This document shows, piece after piece, positions 52,433-62,401 of a stretch of 64,000 nt of DNA. Position 1 is the first letter of the stretch; the number at the start of each line of letters is the position of its first letter. The DNA lies in NCBI RefSeq assembly GCF_004519335.1, contig NZ_SOZD01000002.1, positions 372,001-436,000 of the forward strand. The letters run 5' to 3'. The position numbers and the translations under genes were made by a program. The DNA comes from Jiella endophytica. Its GTDB lineage: Bacteria; Pseudomonadota; Alphaproteobacteria; Rhizobiales; Rhizobiaceae. Under the pieces are notes generated by a model. That model was not told the DNA's origin. It saw only the letters and a list, made by a program, of their open reading frames with translations, and made no database searches.

Positions 52433-54212
52433 CTTTCAACGCGACGATGTTTTCTGGGGTGGTGTCGGACGGAAGGCAAGCGATGGTGGGGCCGGCGACC
52501 GGCAGGCGGATGGTCACCATGGTGCCGATTCCCGGCTGGCTCTCGACGGCCATGGCGCCGCCATGGAGTTCGGCGAGGCCCTTGACCAGCGACAGGCCGA
52601 GGCCGGTGCCATCGTAGCGCCGCGACAGGCCGGACGAAAGCTGGACGAAGGGCATGCCGAGACGGGCAAGGTCCGCCTCGGCGATGCCGATGCCGGTGTC
52701 GCTGACGAGGAGTTCGTAGAAGCCGTCGCGAAGACGGCCTTCCAGGGTCACGGCGCCGGTCTCGGTGAACTTCACGGCATTGGCGACGAGGTTGAGCAGC
52801 ATCTGGTGGCAGGCGCGGCGATCGGCGACGAGTTCGAGCCCGTCTGCCGCCCGCACGTCGATGCGCAGCCCCTTGCGGCGGGCTTCCTCGCGCATCAGCT
52901 CGCCGATCTCGCCCATCAGGACGGAGAGATCGAAGGTCTCGGGGTCGAGCTCGTAGCGGCCGGCCTCGATCTTCGAGACGTCGAGCAGCGTGTTGACGAT
53001 CGACAGGAGATGCTGGCCGGACTGGCGGATAAGCCCGACATATTCCTTCTGCTTGTCGTTCTCGAAGCCGCCGAAATATTCCTGATCGAGGACGTCCGAG
53101 AAGCCGATGATGGCGTTCAGCGGCGTGCGCAGCTCGTGGCTCACCGTCGCCAGGAACATGCTCTTGGCCGCAGAGGCCTCCTGTGCCGCCGCGAGTTTCG
53201 TCGCAACCTCGCCTTCGCTTGCGGGCTGCGCCGCCACCGGCTCGGCAACAACGAGGACGTCGCGGTCGTGGTGGTCGCCGTCCTGCGGCCGGCCGAGATG
53301 GCGCATCGTCAGGTCGAAATGCCGGAACCGGCCGTCGGGCCCCCTCAGCCGCGCCTCGAAGGTCGCCGGAGCGGCGCCGGATCGGGCGACGTCAATCGCC
53401 TGCATCACCGCGAGCCGGTCGGCGACATGGCAGATCTCGCCGAACAGGCGGCCGGCGAGCCGGCCGGTCTCGCCTGCAATTTCCTGGGCCGCCCGCGACG
53501 AGGCGTGGTCGATCCGGCCGCTCTGGGCGATCTCGAAGATCAGCGTGCCGAATTCCTCGGCGGCGCGGCGGCGGGCCTGCCGCTCGGTTCGGGCGGTATC
53601 GCTCGTCAGGCTGCTGGCGCGGGCGCCGGCCTTCCGGCGCACAGTGAGCCGCAGGCCGTAGAACAACGCGACGAGGCAGAGCGCGAGATCGCTGCCGGTG
53701 ATCCCGGAGGCTTCCGCCGGGATGGCCGCAAGCAGCGAGCCGCAGGCAAGCGAGACGACGGCAAGGCCGCCGGCGAGCCGGAAGCGCCCGGCAACCGCTG
53801 CTTCCAGCGGCAGGATGGCAAGAGCGCAGAGGGTGATCTGGGTCAGCCCAGTCATCTGCAGCGAGCCGATCGTCAGCCCGGCTGCGATGATCGTTCCCCA
53901 GAGCCACAGCACCGCGTCCGGCCGCCCGGCGATCGACAGCCAGGCGACGGAGGCGAGCGCCACGGCCGCCAGGATCAGCGGCAGGGCGGTGACCGAGGCG
54001 TTACCGCCGACAAGGAGGAACAACGGAAAGGACAGGGCCGCGCCGAGGGCGCAGGCCAGGAGAATACGCAGCAGAAAAGCCTGAAAGCGGCGCTCGCCGC
54101 CTCCGGTGACCGAAGGAGCGACGAATTCGTCGAGCCGCATGTTCAGGAAGCGGGCGGCGGCCTGGGGGACACGCAAACCGGTGTCCTCTGGACGCTTCGA
54201 CGCTTGCCTCAT
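52374..54212 (-). CDS. membrane sensor histidine kinase (PleC/DivJ-like)
   Basis: A 612-residue hybrid-free sensor kinase. About six N-terminal helices (residues 35-190) replace a classical periplasmic sensor, then a PAS-like region (about 205-305), then HisKA with the phospho-accepting His in ATVSHELRTPLNAIIGFSDVL (given here as ATVSHELRTP and NAIIGFSDVL), and HATPase_c with N-box NLVANAVKF, G1 DTGIGI and G2 GTGLGLSLVKGL. The H-box and catalytic core are close to PleC and DivJ, kinases of the CtrA/DivK pathway in alphaproteobacteria. ATG 54212 with GGTGAG upstream is preferred; a GTG 12 bases earlier is possible. No response regulator gene is adjacent. Confidence 0.85.
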   Translation of the reverse strand: MRQASKRPEDTGLRVPQAAARFLNMRLDEFVAPSVTGGGERRFQAFLLRILLACALGAALSFPLFLLVGGNASVTALPLILAAVALASVAWLSIAGRPDAVLWLWGTIIAAGLTIGSLQMTGLTQITLCALAILPLEAAVAGRFRLAGGLAVVSLACGSLLAAIPAEASGITGSDLALCLVALFYGLRLTVRRKAGARASSLTSDTARTERQARRRAAEEFGTLIFEIAQSGRIDHASSRAAQEIAGETGRLAGRLFGEICHVADRLAVMQAIDVARSGAAPATFEARLRGPDGRFRHFDLTMRHLGRPQDGDHHDRDVLVVAEPVAAQPASEGEVATKLAAAQEASAAKSMFLATVSHELRTPLNAIIGFSDVLDQEYFGGFENDKQKEYVGLIRQSGQHLLSIVNTLLDVSKIEAGRYELDPETFDLSVLMGEIGELMREEARRKGLRIDVRAADGLELVADRRACHQMLLNLVANAVKFTETGAVTLEGRLRDGFYELLVSDTGIGIAEADLARLGMPFVQLSSGLSRRYDGTGLGLSLVKGLAELHGGAMAVESQPGIGTMVTIRLPVAGPTIACLPSDTTPENIVALKDARSKTNHQAQDREKRRSA

Positions 54213-54661
54213 TCTTGGTCTCACCCTGGCAGATCATCTGGCGCGCCGGATCCGGACCCTGCCCCTTGCAGGCTCTCGAACCGACTGTCCGGATCATGCC
54301 GGGGCCGCATTAAGGAAGCCATAAACCGACCCGCCCGCAAGCTGGAGCGAGGCATGCCATCCCCAGAAAACTACCGCTTTCATAGGATCGGCGCTTGCGA
54401 ACATGGTTAACGAATAGCAACCGTCGCGAAGATCGGCCCAAAGAGGAGCATTCGCCCAGCGGCTGCCGCGAATCGATTGGATTTCGCTAAAATTTTCATC
54501 TGAGTTTCAACGTCCTCTTCCGCTCCCTCTGGCATGGTGGGGCAATAGAAGCCGTGACCGGGACCTGACACGAAGATCATCGACCGCTCGCCATCTGGCA
54601 GCGGACACAAGATGACGAGACGTCCCGGATCATGGCCCGACAGGACAGGGAAACCCGAGCG
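54213..54661. other. intergenic between kinase and DUF5330 genes
   Basis: About 450 bases between divergent genes, AT-richer around 54300-54420. No protein-like frame is seen. TTAA-N7-ATAA at 54310-54324 resembles a CtrA site with one change, and GGTTAACG lies at 54405-54412. Promoters in both directions are expected here. Confidence 0.5.
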
Positions 54662-55264
54662 ATGATTCGCTTCTTCATCAAGATGGCCTTCTTTCTGGGC
54701 CTGATCGCCATGATCGTGCCGGGCGGCAGGGACCGCGACGGCGAACCCGAGATCAATCTCTTCGCGCTGCTCTACGGCGCCCAGGCCGCCGTGTCGGACC
54801 TGTCGGGGATCTGCGACAGGGCGCCGTCGGCCTGTGCGGCGGGCAGCGACGTCGCCCGGTTTGCCGGCGAGCGGGTCGGCGACGGGCTGGCGATCGCCTA
54901 TGATTTCGTCGACGGCGCCATCGCCAAGCGCCACGAGGGCACGGCGGCCACCGCCGCGCCGGCCGCGCCCGCCCCGCGCCTCGCCGCAAGGACCGATGTC
55001 CGCACCGCCCAGCCGCGGCCGGACCGGATCACCACCGCGGCGATCCCGAGTGCCCGTATCCCCGCTGTCCAGAAGGTCGCGATCCCGGCGGATCGGGCCA
55101 CCGTGGCCACCACTGCCGGCGCTTCGGCTCGCCAGCCGGCGCAGGCAATGCCGAAGGGCAACGCCCTTCCGACCGCCGAGAGCCGCCCGCTTCCGCCGGT
55201 GCGGACAGCCGCCCGGCAGGTGGCCGCGAGCGTGCCCGTACCGGTTCCGGCGCCCCGCGGCTGA
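54662..55264 (+). CDS. DUF5330 family membrane-anchored protein
   Basis: A 200-residue protein of the DUF5330 family of Rhizobiales. One N-terminal helix (FFIKMAFFLGLIAMIVP) is followed by the conserved stretch ALLYGAQAAVSDLSGICDRAP, read here as LLYGAQAAVSDLSG and ICDRAP, and then CAAGSDVARFAGERVGDGL. The last 110 residues are low-complexity, rich in Ala, Pro, Arg and Thr. Function unknown. It is upstream of sufE in the same orientation, as in related genomes. The start at 54662 matches the family N-terminus. Confidence 0.8.
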   Translation: MIRFFIKMAFFLGLIAMIVPGGRDRDGEPEINLFALLYGAQAAVSDLSGICDRAPSACAAGSDVARFAGERVGDGLAIAYDFVDGAIAKRHEGTAATAAPAAPAPRLAARTDVRTAQPRPDRITTAAIPSARIPAVQKVAIPADRATVATTAGASARQPAQAMPKGNALPTAESRPLPPVRTAARQVAASVPVPVPAPRG

Positions 55265-55352
55265 CAGCCGCCACCGCCTCGCCTATATGCCGGGTGAGCT
55301 GCCGGCGCCTTCGAGACGCTGGCGAATGCGGACGAACCTATCCGGAGCGGCC

Positions 55353-55775
55353 ATGCAGACGATCGATGAGATCACCGCGGATTTCGAGCTTCTCGACGAC
55401 TGGGAAGACCGCTATCGCTACGTGATCGAACTCGGCCGGGCGCTGCCCGACCTGCCGCCGGAAGAGATGACCGAGGAGACCAAGGTGCGCGGCTGCGTCA
55501 GCCAGGTCTGGCTGGTCAGCGAGAGCGACGGAGAAAGCCCGCCGCATCTTTCCTTCCGCGGCAATTCCGACGCGCATATCGTCAAGGGTCTCGTCGCCAT
55601 CGCTCTTGCCCTGTTTTCCGGCCATACGCCGCAGGAGATCGAGGCGACCGACGCCGAAGCGCTGTTTTCGAGGCTGGGGCTGCAGGAGCACCTGACTCCG
55701 CAGCGGTCCAACGGCCTGCGCTCGATGGTGGCGCGGATCAAGAACGACGCCCGCGAGGCTGCGGCCGCCGCCTGA
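55353..55775 (+). CDS. sufE: SufE sulfur-transfer protein
   Basis: A 140-residue SufE homologue, which accepts sulfur from the SufS cysteine desulfurase for iron-sulfur cluster assembly. The active-site cysteine is Cys48 in KVRGCVSQVWL; FRGNSDAHIVKGL and the C-terminal SPQR-type region HLTPQRSNGL are conserved. A GGAG ribosome site lies just before ATG 55353; an in-frame ATG at 55326 is less well placed. No other suf gene is nearby. Confidence 0.92.
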   Translation: MQTIDEITADFELLDDWEDRYRYVIELGRALPDLPPEEMTEETKVRGCVSQVWLVSESDGESPPHLSFRGNSDAHIVKGLVAIALALFSGHTPQEIEATDAEALFSRLGLQEHLTPQRSNGLRSMVARIKNDAREAAAAA

Positions 55776-55819
55776 TCTCATCACGGCCCGAGCGTCTCGC
55801 ATTCTTCCAGCCGACCGGA

Positions 55820-56299
55820 TCACGCTTCCTTCGGCGCCCGCCAGCGGCGGATCCGCCCTTCCCGGCCATGGCTCTCGCGATCGAAGCCGTAGTGCCGCGC
55901 CAGCATGGCGAGGCCGGTCTTCAGAAGCAGCTTGGCCGAGCGCACCGGCCACTGTCGTTCCCGCTCGACGGTTTCGAGCCCCTTCAGGAAGCAGCAGACA
56001 TCGAGGATGAGGCCGGAAAGTTCCGGACCCACCGCCTTGCAGGCCTCGTCGACGCGCTGCCTCGCATCGATCGCATTGTCGGAAAGGTCGTTGGAGCCAC
56101 CGTGGCGCGGCGCCCTTGGCATGGCGTCCCACCGCTGGCCGATCGACGGCGTCATGCGGCCGCGGGTGAAGTCGGCGCGGATGCGCTCGCCGGCCATCGC
56201 CTCGGCGGCCGAGAGAAACGGCTCGCCGCCCTTGCTGCGGCGGGTCGCAAGGCGCGTCAGCGGCGTCTCTTCCTCGTCGAAGCCCGGCCGTGCGCTCAT
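55820..56299 (-). CDS. DUF6456 domain protein
   Basis: A 159-residue protein of the DUF6456 family of alphaproteobacteria, function unknown. FLSAAEAMAGERIRADF, the RMTPSIGQRWD segment and a helical end with LLLKTGLAMLARHYG are the family core. Members often stand next to or are fused with HTH proteins; here the start overlaps the stop of a DnaA-C-like HTH gene as ATGA, so the two probably work together. A DNA-related role is therefore inferred. Confidence 0.8.
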   Translation of the reverse strand: MSARPGFDEEETPLTRLATRRSKGGEPFLSAAEAMAGERIRADFTRGRMTPSIGQRWDAMPRAPRHGGSNDLSDNAIDARQRVDEACKAVGPELSGLILDVCCFLKGLETVERERQWPVRSAKLLLKTGLAMLARHYGFDRESHGREGRIRRWRAPKEA

Positions 56300-56787
56300 T
56301 GCCCGCCCTCCTCGGCGATCTGCGGACCAAGCCGGCTGTCGGCGACCCGGCAGGCAGCCGCGGCAAGCTCTTCGAGCCGCTGCAGCCGCCGGTCGAAGGC
56401 GGCATCGTCGCGCCTGTCCTCCACCCGCCGGACGGCATGGGCGACGCTCGTGCGTTCGCGGCCGAAGGCAAGCGCCATCTTGGTCAACGAGATCTGGAAG
56501 ATCGTGTGGGCGAGATACATGGCGACGTGGCGCGCGTCGCAGGCGCGGGTCTCCGCCCGGCTGGGACGGCGGATCTCCGAGACGGGAACGTCGAAGCCGA
56601 GACTGGCGATCTCCTGGGCGAGCCGGCAGGCCTCGGTTGCGACGCGCTGTCGCGGATCGGTGCGCGGCAGATCACCCGCCGAGGCAGGGCGGGCAAGCGG
56701 CGCGGGGTGCCCACCAGAGGGCATCGAAGAGCGGCTGTTGCTCTCCAGGGTTGTCCGCCGATCCGATCGCGGCATTGCCAGGGTCAT
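56296..56787 (-). CDS. DnaA domain IV-like helix-turn-helix protein
   Basis: A 163-residue protein whose middle part (about 70-130) resembles the DNA-binding domain IV of DnaA: ARHVAMYLAHTIFQISLTKM (exactly twenty residues) then AFGRERTSVAHAVRRVED, the equivalent of the DnaA signature for binding DnaA boxes. It has no ATPase domain, so it is not an initiator. It may regulate genes or modulate initiation. It is coupled to the DUF6456 gene. Confidence 0.82.
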   Translation of the reverse strand: MTLAMPRSDRRTTLESNSRSSMPSGGHPAPLARPASAGDLPRTDPRQRVATEACRLAQEIASLGFDVPVSEIRRPSRAETRACDARHVAMYLAHTIFQISLTKMALAFGRERTSVAHAVRRVEDRRDDAAFDRRLQRLEELAAAACRVADSRLGPQIAEEGGQ

Positions 56788-57016
56788 GGGATCCCTCTCC
56801 CCTCTGTCTGCGGTTTCAGGATCTTATAAGCAAGGCTGCTCGATATGTGAATATCTTCCTACAATTTCTTGGCGCGAGTAATCCGCATGTTCCGGCTTTC
56901 TGGCCCGTATTACGGTGCTTCGCGCGGCCTGTCTTCGCGACCCCGGACAAGGAAGATATCCCCACCCCCGCGCATGACGACGATCCTCACGGGCCCAGCA
57001 CGCCCGGAGTTTCGCC

Positions 57017-57496
57017 ATGACGGCCACCGACGATCTTGCCCCGTTCCTCGACATCCTCGCCGCCCGCATCCGCCGGCAAATGGAGGCCCGGCGGGAGGAC
57101 GACCGCGTCGCCGTCGAGCGGCTGGAACTGCAGGCGGCGCTCCGGCGATTCGGCGCGGCCGGACCGAGCGTTGCCGATGCCGCGCGGTGGGACGATCCGA
57201 CCAGGCTCGCCGCCGCCGAGCGCCAGCGCCTGTCTGACCGCATCGACCGGGAGAACCGGCGCCAGAGGCGGTTTTCCCGCACCCGCGATCCGCGCTACGA
57301 CATCAACCGCCACATCGTCGTGACGCGGCTGAAACGCTGGCTCGGTGGCAAGGCGGCCTGGGTCCGTCCGCCGGCGGAGGTCGGCGCTGCCGGGACGCGG
57401 GATCAGCGCAGAGGCCAACGCCGCGCGAGACGCCCGCAAACGGTGGAGAGGCGGCGGCCGAAAACCACTTCAGATGGAATTGCCGGCTCCGGATGA
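57017..57496 (+). CDS. hypothetical basic protein
   Basis: A 159-residue Arg-rich protein without recognised family. It begins TATDDLAPFLDILAARIRRQ, followed by a charged helical part with EDDRVAVERLELQAALRRFG (twenty residues) and DPRYDINRHIVVTRLKRW. GGAG lies 7 bases upstream of the ATG. The last 40 residues are low-complexity and may be a chance continuation. Reality as a gene is plausible but not certain. Confidence 0.5.
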   Translation: MTATDDLAPFLDILAARIRRQMEARREDDRVAVERLELQAALRRFGAAGPSVADAARWDDPTRLAAAERQRLSDRIDRENRRQRRFSRTRDPRYDINRHIVVTRLKRWLGGKAAWVRPPAEVGAAGTRDQRRGQRRARRPQTVERRRPKTTSDGIAGSG

Positions 57497-57658
57497 GCGC
57501 CCTCCTACCGACCAAAGTATGAGAGCACGCGGTATGCCGGCCGCGAAACAAGTCAAGCCGTTGACATCGGGCCCCGCCCTGTCTCTCATTCGCTGCAAAT
57601 GGAAGGGCCCGGGAGGAAACGCGGCTCTCTCCGTTTCATTCGGGAGGAGTTTTCAGGA

Positions 57659-58876
57659 ATGCGTATCGACAAGACGCTTCTGGCCGCGACCATCGTCGCC
57701 GGCCTGACCATGCCTGCTGCGGCGCAGGAGATCTCGGACGATGTCGTCAAGATCGGCATCCTCAACGACCAGTCCGGTGTCTACGCCGATTTCGGCGGCA
57801 AATGGTCGGTGGCGGCCGCCGAGATGGCGGTCGAGGATTTCGGCGGCACGGTGCTCGACAAGCCGATCGAGCTGATCAATGCCGACCATCAGAACAAGCC
57901 CGACATCGCCTCCAACATCGCCCGCGAGTGGTACGATACCCAGCAGGTCGACGCGATCATGGAACTGACCACCTCCTCGGTGGCCCTCGCCGTGCAGGGC
58001 CTGTCGAAGGAAAAGGGCAAGATCGACATCGTCACCGGTGCGGCGACGACGGAGCTGACCGGCAAGCAGTGCAGCCCCTATGGCTTCCACTGGGCCTACG
58101 ACACCCATGCGCTGGCGGTCGGCACCGGCGGCGCGCTGGTCAAGGCCGGCGGCGACACCTGGTTCTTCCTCACCGCCGACTACGCCTTCGGCTATTCGCT
58201 GGAGGAGCAGACCGGCAATTTCGTCAAGGAGAATGGCGGCGAGGTGCTCGGCTCGGTGCGCCATCCGCTGGCCAGCAACGACTTCTCCTCCTTCCTCCTC
58301 CAGGCCCAGTCCTCCGGCGCCAAGGTGATCGGCCTTGCCAATGCCGGCCTCGACACCGCCAACGCTATCAAGCAGGCGGCCGAATTCGGCATCGTCCAGG
58401 GCGGCCAGAAGCTCGCGGCGCTGCTCTTCACCCTCGCCGAGGTCCACGGCCTCGGTGCCGAATCGGCGCAGGGGCTGAACCTCACCGAAGGCTGGTACTG
58501 GGACCAGAACGACGACAACCGGAAATTCGGCGAGCGCTTCATGGAGAAGACCGGCCGGATGCCGAACATGATCCAGGCCGGCACCTATTCGGCGGTGCTG
58601 AGCTATCTGAAGGCGGTGAAGGCGGCCGGCACGGACGAGACCAAGGCCGTCGCCGCCAAGCTGCACGAGCTGCCGGTCGAGGACGTCTTCGCCAAGAACG
58701 GCAAGGTCCAGGAAAACGGCCGCATGGTCTACGACATGTATCTCTTCCAGGTGAAGAAGCCGGACGAGATGAAGGGCGATTGGGACTATTACAACGAGGT
58801 CGCCACCGTCCCCGGCAGCGACGCCTTCCTCTCGGTCGAGAACTCCGGCTGCGACGTCTCTCAATACGCCAAGTGA
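57659..58876 (+). CDS. Liv-type ABC binding protein
   Basis: A 405-residue periplasmic binding protein of the branched-chain amino acid type (Peripla_BP_6). The signal peptide (about 22 residues) ends MPAAA before QEISDD. KIGILNDQSGVYADFGG is the standard first strand; FLTADYAFGYSLEEQT and the C-terminal GRMVYDMYLFQVKKP are typical of the sub-group seen for amides, urea or short-chain acids. A strong GGGAGGAG ribosome site precedes the ATG. The exact ligand is unknown. It leads a five-gene importer operon. Confidence 0.9.
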   Translation: MRIDKTLLAATIVAGLTMPAAAQEISDDVVKIGILNDQSGVYADFGGKWSVAAAEMAVEDFGGTVLDKPIELINADHQNKPDIASNIAREWYDTQQVDAIMELTTSSVALAVQGLSKEKGKIDIVTGAATTELTGKQCSPYGFHWAYDTHALAVGTGGALVKAGGDTWFFLTADYAFGYSLEEQTGNFVKENGGEVLGSVRHPLASNDFSSFLLQAQSSGAKVIGLANAGLDTANAIKQAAEFGIVQGGQKLAALLFTLAEVHGLGAESAQGLNLTEGWYWDQNDDNRKFGERFMEKTGRMPNMIQAGTYSAVLSYLKAVKAAGTDETKAVAAKLHELPVEDVFAKNGKVQENGRMVYDMYLFQVKKPDEMKGDWDYYNEVATVPGSDAFLSVENSGCDVSQYAK

Positions 58877-58889
58877 TGGCTTCATGAGG

Positions 58890-58923
58890 GCCGGCGACGC
58901 GCCCGTGAGAGCGCGTCGCCGGC
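58890..58923. terminator. long perfect hairpin after the binding-protein gene
   Basis: GCCGGCGACGCGC (58890-58902) and GCGCGTCGCCGGC (58911-58923) pair over 13 bases with an 8-base loop. No T tract follows. Such structures after binding-protein genes usually protect the upstream message from decay or attenuate read-through into the ATPase and permease genes. Confidence 0.65.
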
Positions 58924-59014
58924 GCTTCGGTCAGCCCTTCGCGGCGGCATCCGCCACGCCGGGGCTCTCGACGGAAATGACCGTCCGCGGAGTTGGGAAG
59001 GACATGAAGGTCCG

Positions 59015-59768
59015 ATGAGCACGTCCGCCGATGCCATCTTGTCAGCAAGAGGCCTCACCAAGGAATTCTTCGGCTTCAAGGCCGTCAACAATGTCGATCT
59101 CGACGTGCGCGAGGGCACGATCCACGCGCTGATCGGCCCGAACGGCGCCGGCAAGACGACCGTCTTCAACCTCCTCACCAAATTCCTGACCCCCACCGAA
59201 GGCCGCATCGTCTTCCGCGGCAAGGACATCACCGGGGTCAAACCGGCCGACGTCGCGCGACTCGGCCTGGTGCGCTCGTTCCAGATTTCGGCAGTGTTTC
59301 CGCATCTGACGGTGCTCGACAACGTCCGCGTCGCGCTGCAGAGGAAGGCGCATCTCGGCACCCAGTTCTGGCGCTCGAACCGGCTGCTCGACCGGCTGAA
59401 CGACGAAGCCCACGATCTGATCGAGGCAGTCGGCCTCGCCGCCTTCGCCGCCCATGACGCGGCGGAGCTGCCCTATGGGCGCAAGCGGGCGCTGGAGATC
59501 GCGACGACGCTCGCCCTCGACCCGCCGGTGCTCCTCTTCGACGAGCCGATGGCCGGCATGGGCGTCGAGGACATCGGCCGCATCTCCGATCTGATCCGTC
59601 GCATCGCCAAGGGCCGCACGGTGGTGATGGTCGAGCACAATCTCAACGTCGTCTCCGACCTCTGCGACCGGGTGACGGTGCTTGCCCGCGGCGAGATCCT
59701 TGCCGAGGGGGACTACGAGGAAGTCAGTTCCAACGCGCGGGTACGCGAGGCCTATATGGGGAGCGAGG

Positions 59769-59776
<8 letters not shown>
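59015..59776 (+). CDS. livG: Liv-type ABC ATPase, LivG
   Basis: A 253-residue ATPase of the LivG type. Walker A GPNGAGKTT is followed by VRSFQISAVFPHLTVLDNV (Q-loop region) and by the family's variant signature LPYGRKRALEIA in place of LSGGQ, then Walker B VLLFDEPMAGM and the H-loop VMVEHNLNVV. It works with LivF as the ATPase pair of a high-affinity importer. It overlaps livF by 8 bases. Confidence 0.93.
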
Positions 59777-60488
<712 letters not shown>

Positions 60489-60500
60489 GGAGCCAGAGCG

Positions 60501-61388
60501 ATGACGATGATCTTCGGCATTCCCCTCCCTGCGCTGCTCGGCCAGCTGCTGATCGGCTTCATCAACGGTTCGTTCTACGCGCTTCTGTCGTTGGGCCTTG
60601 CGGTGATCTTCGGCCTCCTCAGGGTGATCAATTTCGCCCATGGCGCGCAGTACATGCTCGGCGCCTTCGCCGCCTATCTGCTGCTCGTCCACACCGGCCT
60701 CGGCTTCTGGCCGGCGCTGATCGTCGCGCCGCTGGTGGTCGGCGCGATCTCGGCGATCATCGAGCGCACCATGCTGTCGCGGCTCTACGACCTTGACCAT
60801 CTCTACGGCCTGCTCTTCACCTTCGGCCTGGCGCTGATCATCGAGGGCACCTTCCGCTGGTATTTCGGCGCCGCCGGCCAGCCCTATGCCGGGCCGGCGC
60901 TGCTCGCCGGGGGCACCAATCTCGGCTTCATGTTCCTGCCGAACTATCGCGGCTTCGTCGTCGTCGCCTCGATCGTCATCTGCCTGACGGTCTGGCTGTT
61001 GATCGAGAAGACCCGGCTCGGCGCCTATCTGAGAGCGGCGACGGAAAACCCGCAGCTCGTCCAGGCCTTCGGCGTCAACGTGCCGCTGCTCCTCACCCTC
61101 ACCTACGCCCTCGGCGCGGGCCTCGCCGGGCTCGCCGGGGTGCTTGCCGCGCCGATCTACCAGGTCTCGCCGCTGATGGGCTCGAACCTCATCATCATCG
61201 TCTTCGCGGTGGTCGTCGTCGGCGGCATGGGCTCGATCGGCGGCGCCATCGTCACCGGCTACGTGCTCGGCATTCTCGAGGGCCTGACCAAGGTCTTCTA
61301 TCCGGAAGCCTCCAACATCGTCGTCTTCGTCATCATGGCGGTCGTCCTGATGCTGCGGCCGGCCGGCCTGTTCGGCAAGGAGATCTGA
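60501..61388 (+). CDS. livH: Liv-type ABC permease, LivH
   Basis: A 295-residue permease of the LivH type with about eight helices. The start IGFINGSFYALLSLGLAVIF and LLRVINFAHGAQYMLGAFAAY (quoted in parts: INFAHGAQYMLG) are the strongest family features; LRAATENPQLVQAFGVN is the coupling loop for the ATPases. A GGAG ribosome site lies 8 bases before the ATG. Together with LivM it forms the channel. Confidence 0.93.
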   Translation: MTMIFGIPLPALLGQLLIGFINGSFYALLSLGLAVIFGLLRVINFAHGAQYMLGAFAAYLLLVHTGLGFWPALIVAPLVVGAISAIIERTMLSRLYDLDHLYGLLFTFGLALIIEGTFRWYFGAAGQPYAGPALLAGGTNLGFMFLPNYRGFVVVASIVICLTVWLLIEKTRLGAYLRAATENPQLVQAFGVNVPLLLTLTYALGAGLAGLAGVLAAPIYQVSPLMGSNLIIIVFAVVVVGGMGSIGGAIVTGYVLGILEGLTKVFYPEASNIVVFVIMAVVLMLRPAGLFGKEI

Positions 61389-61390
61389 CC

Positions 61391-62386
61391 ATGTCGAGCC
61401 TGACAGACACCGGGGCGGCGCAAGTCGAGAGCAGGGAGAGGCAAAAGGCTCATGCGAGGCAGAGAAGCCTCGCCCGGATCGGCCTGATCATCGCGGTGAT
61501 CGCCGTCGCCGGGCTGATTGCCGCGCCGTTTTTCGTCTATCCCGTCTTCATCATGACGGTCTTGTGCTTCGCGCTGTTCGCCACCGCCTTCAACCTCCTC
61601 CTTGGCTATGCGGGCCTGCTCTCCTTCGGCCATGCGGCCTTCTTCGGCGGCGCGGCTTATTTCACCGCCCATGCCGTGAAGGTCTGGGGATGGGAGCCGC
61701 TCCTGGCGATTCTTCTCGGCGCAGTCGGCGCCGGACTGATGGGCCTCGTCGTCGGCTTCGTCGCGATCCGCCGCCAGGGCATCTATTTCGCCATGGTGAC
61801 CCTCGCTTTGTCGCAGATGATCTATTTCATCTTCCTGCAGGCGCCCTTCACCCATGGCGAGGACGGCATCCAGGGCGTGCCGCGCGGCGATCTCCTCGGG
61901 CTAGTCGACCTCAACCGGCCGCTCAACATCTATTATTTCGTGCTTCTGATCTTCCTCGTCGGCTTCTATGCCGTCTGGCGGATCGTCCATTCCCCCTATG
62001 GTCACGTCCTGCAGGCGATCCGCGAGAACGAGAACCGGGCGATCTCGCTCGGCTACCGGGTGGAGCGCTACAAGCTCGGGGCCTTCGTGATGTCGGCGAC
62101 GATCGCCGGCCTTGCCGGTTCCACCAAGGCGATCGTCCTGCAGATCGCCACCCTCACCGACGTCGCCTGGCAGATGTCCGGCGAGGTGGTGCTGATGACG
62201 CTGCTCGGCGGCATGGGGACGATCTTCGGCCCGGCGGTCGGAGCGGCACTGGTGGTGACGATGCAGAACTATTTCGCCACCTCGGACGTGCCTGTCACGG
62301 TCATCGTCGGGGTGATTTTCGTGCTCTGCGTGCTCCTGTTCCGCCGGGGCATCGTCGGCGAGGCGATCCGCTTTTTGAAGCGGTAG
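61391..62386 (+). CDS. livM: Liv-type ABC permease, LivM
   Basis: A 331-residue permease of the LivM type with about nine helices. A polar N-terminus of 35 residues precedes the first helix. NLLLGYAGLLSFGHAAFFG, QGIYFAMVTLALSQM and the coupling loop AIRENENRAISLGYRVERYK (twenty residues) are typical of LivM. GEVVLMTLLGGMGTIFGPAVG near the end is also conserved. It is the last gene of the importer operon and converges with the prepilin peptidase gene, 15 bases away. Confidence 0.93.
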   Translation: MSSLTDTGAAQVESRERQKAHARQRSLARIGLIIAVIAVAGLIAAPFFVYPVFIMTVLCFALFATAFNLLLGYAGLLSFGHAAFFGGAAYFTAHAVKVWGWEPLLAILLGAVGAGLMGLVVGFVAIRRQGIYFAMVTLALSQMIYFIFLQAPFTHGEDGIQGVPRGDLLGLVDLNRPLNIYYFVLLIFLVGFYAVWRIVHSPYGHVLQAIRENENRAISLGYRVERYKLGAFVMSATIAGLAGSTKAIVLQIATLTDVAWQMSGEVVLMTLLGGMGTIFGPAVGAALVVTMQNYFATSDVPVTVIVGVIFVLCVLLFRRGIVGEAIRFLKR

Positions 62387-62401
62387 GGCGACGCGGGAGA
62401 A

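Noticed and set aside
57653-58885. A 410-codon frame antisense to the Liv binding-protein gene
   Set aside because: Composition and lack of motifs mark it as a shadow of a well-defined gene on the other strand.
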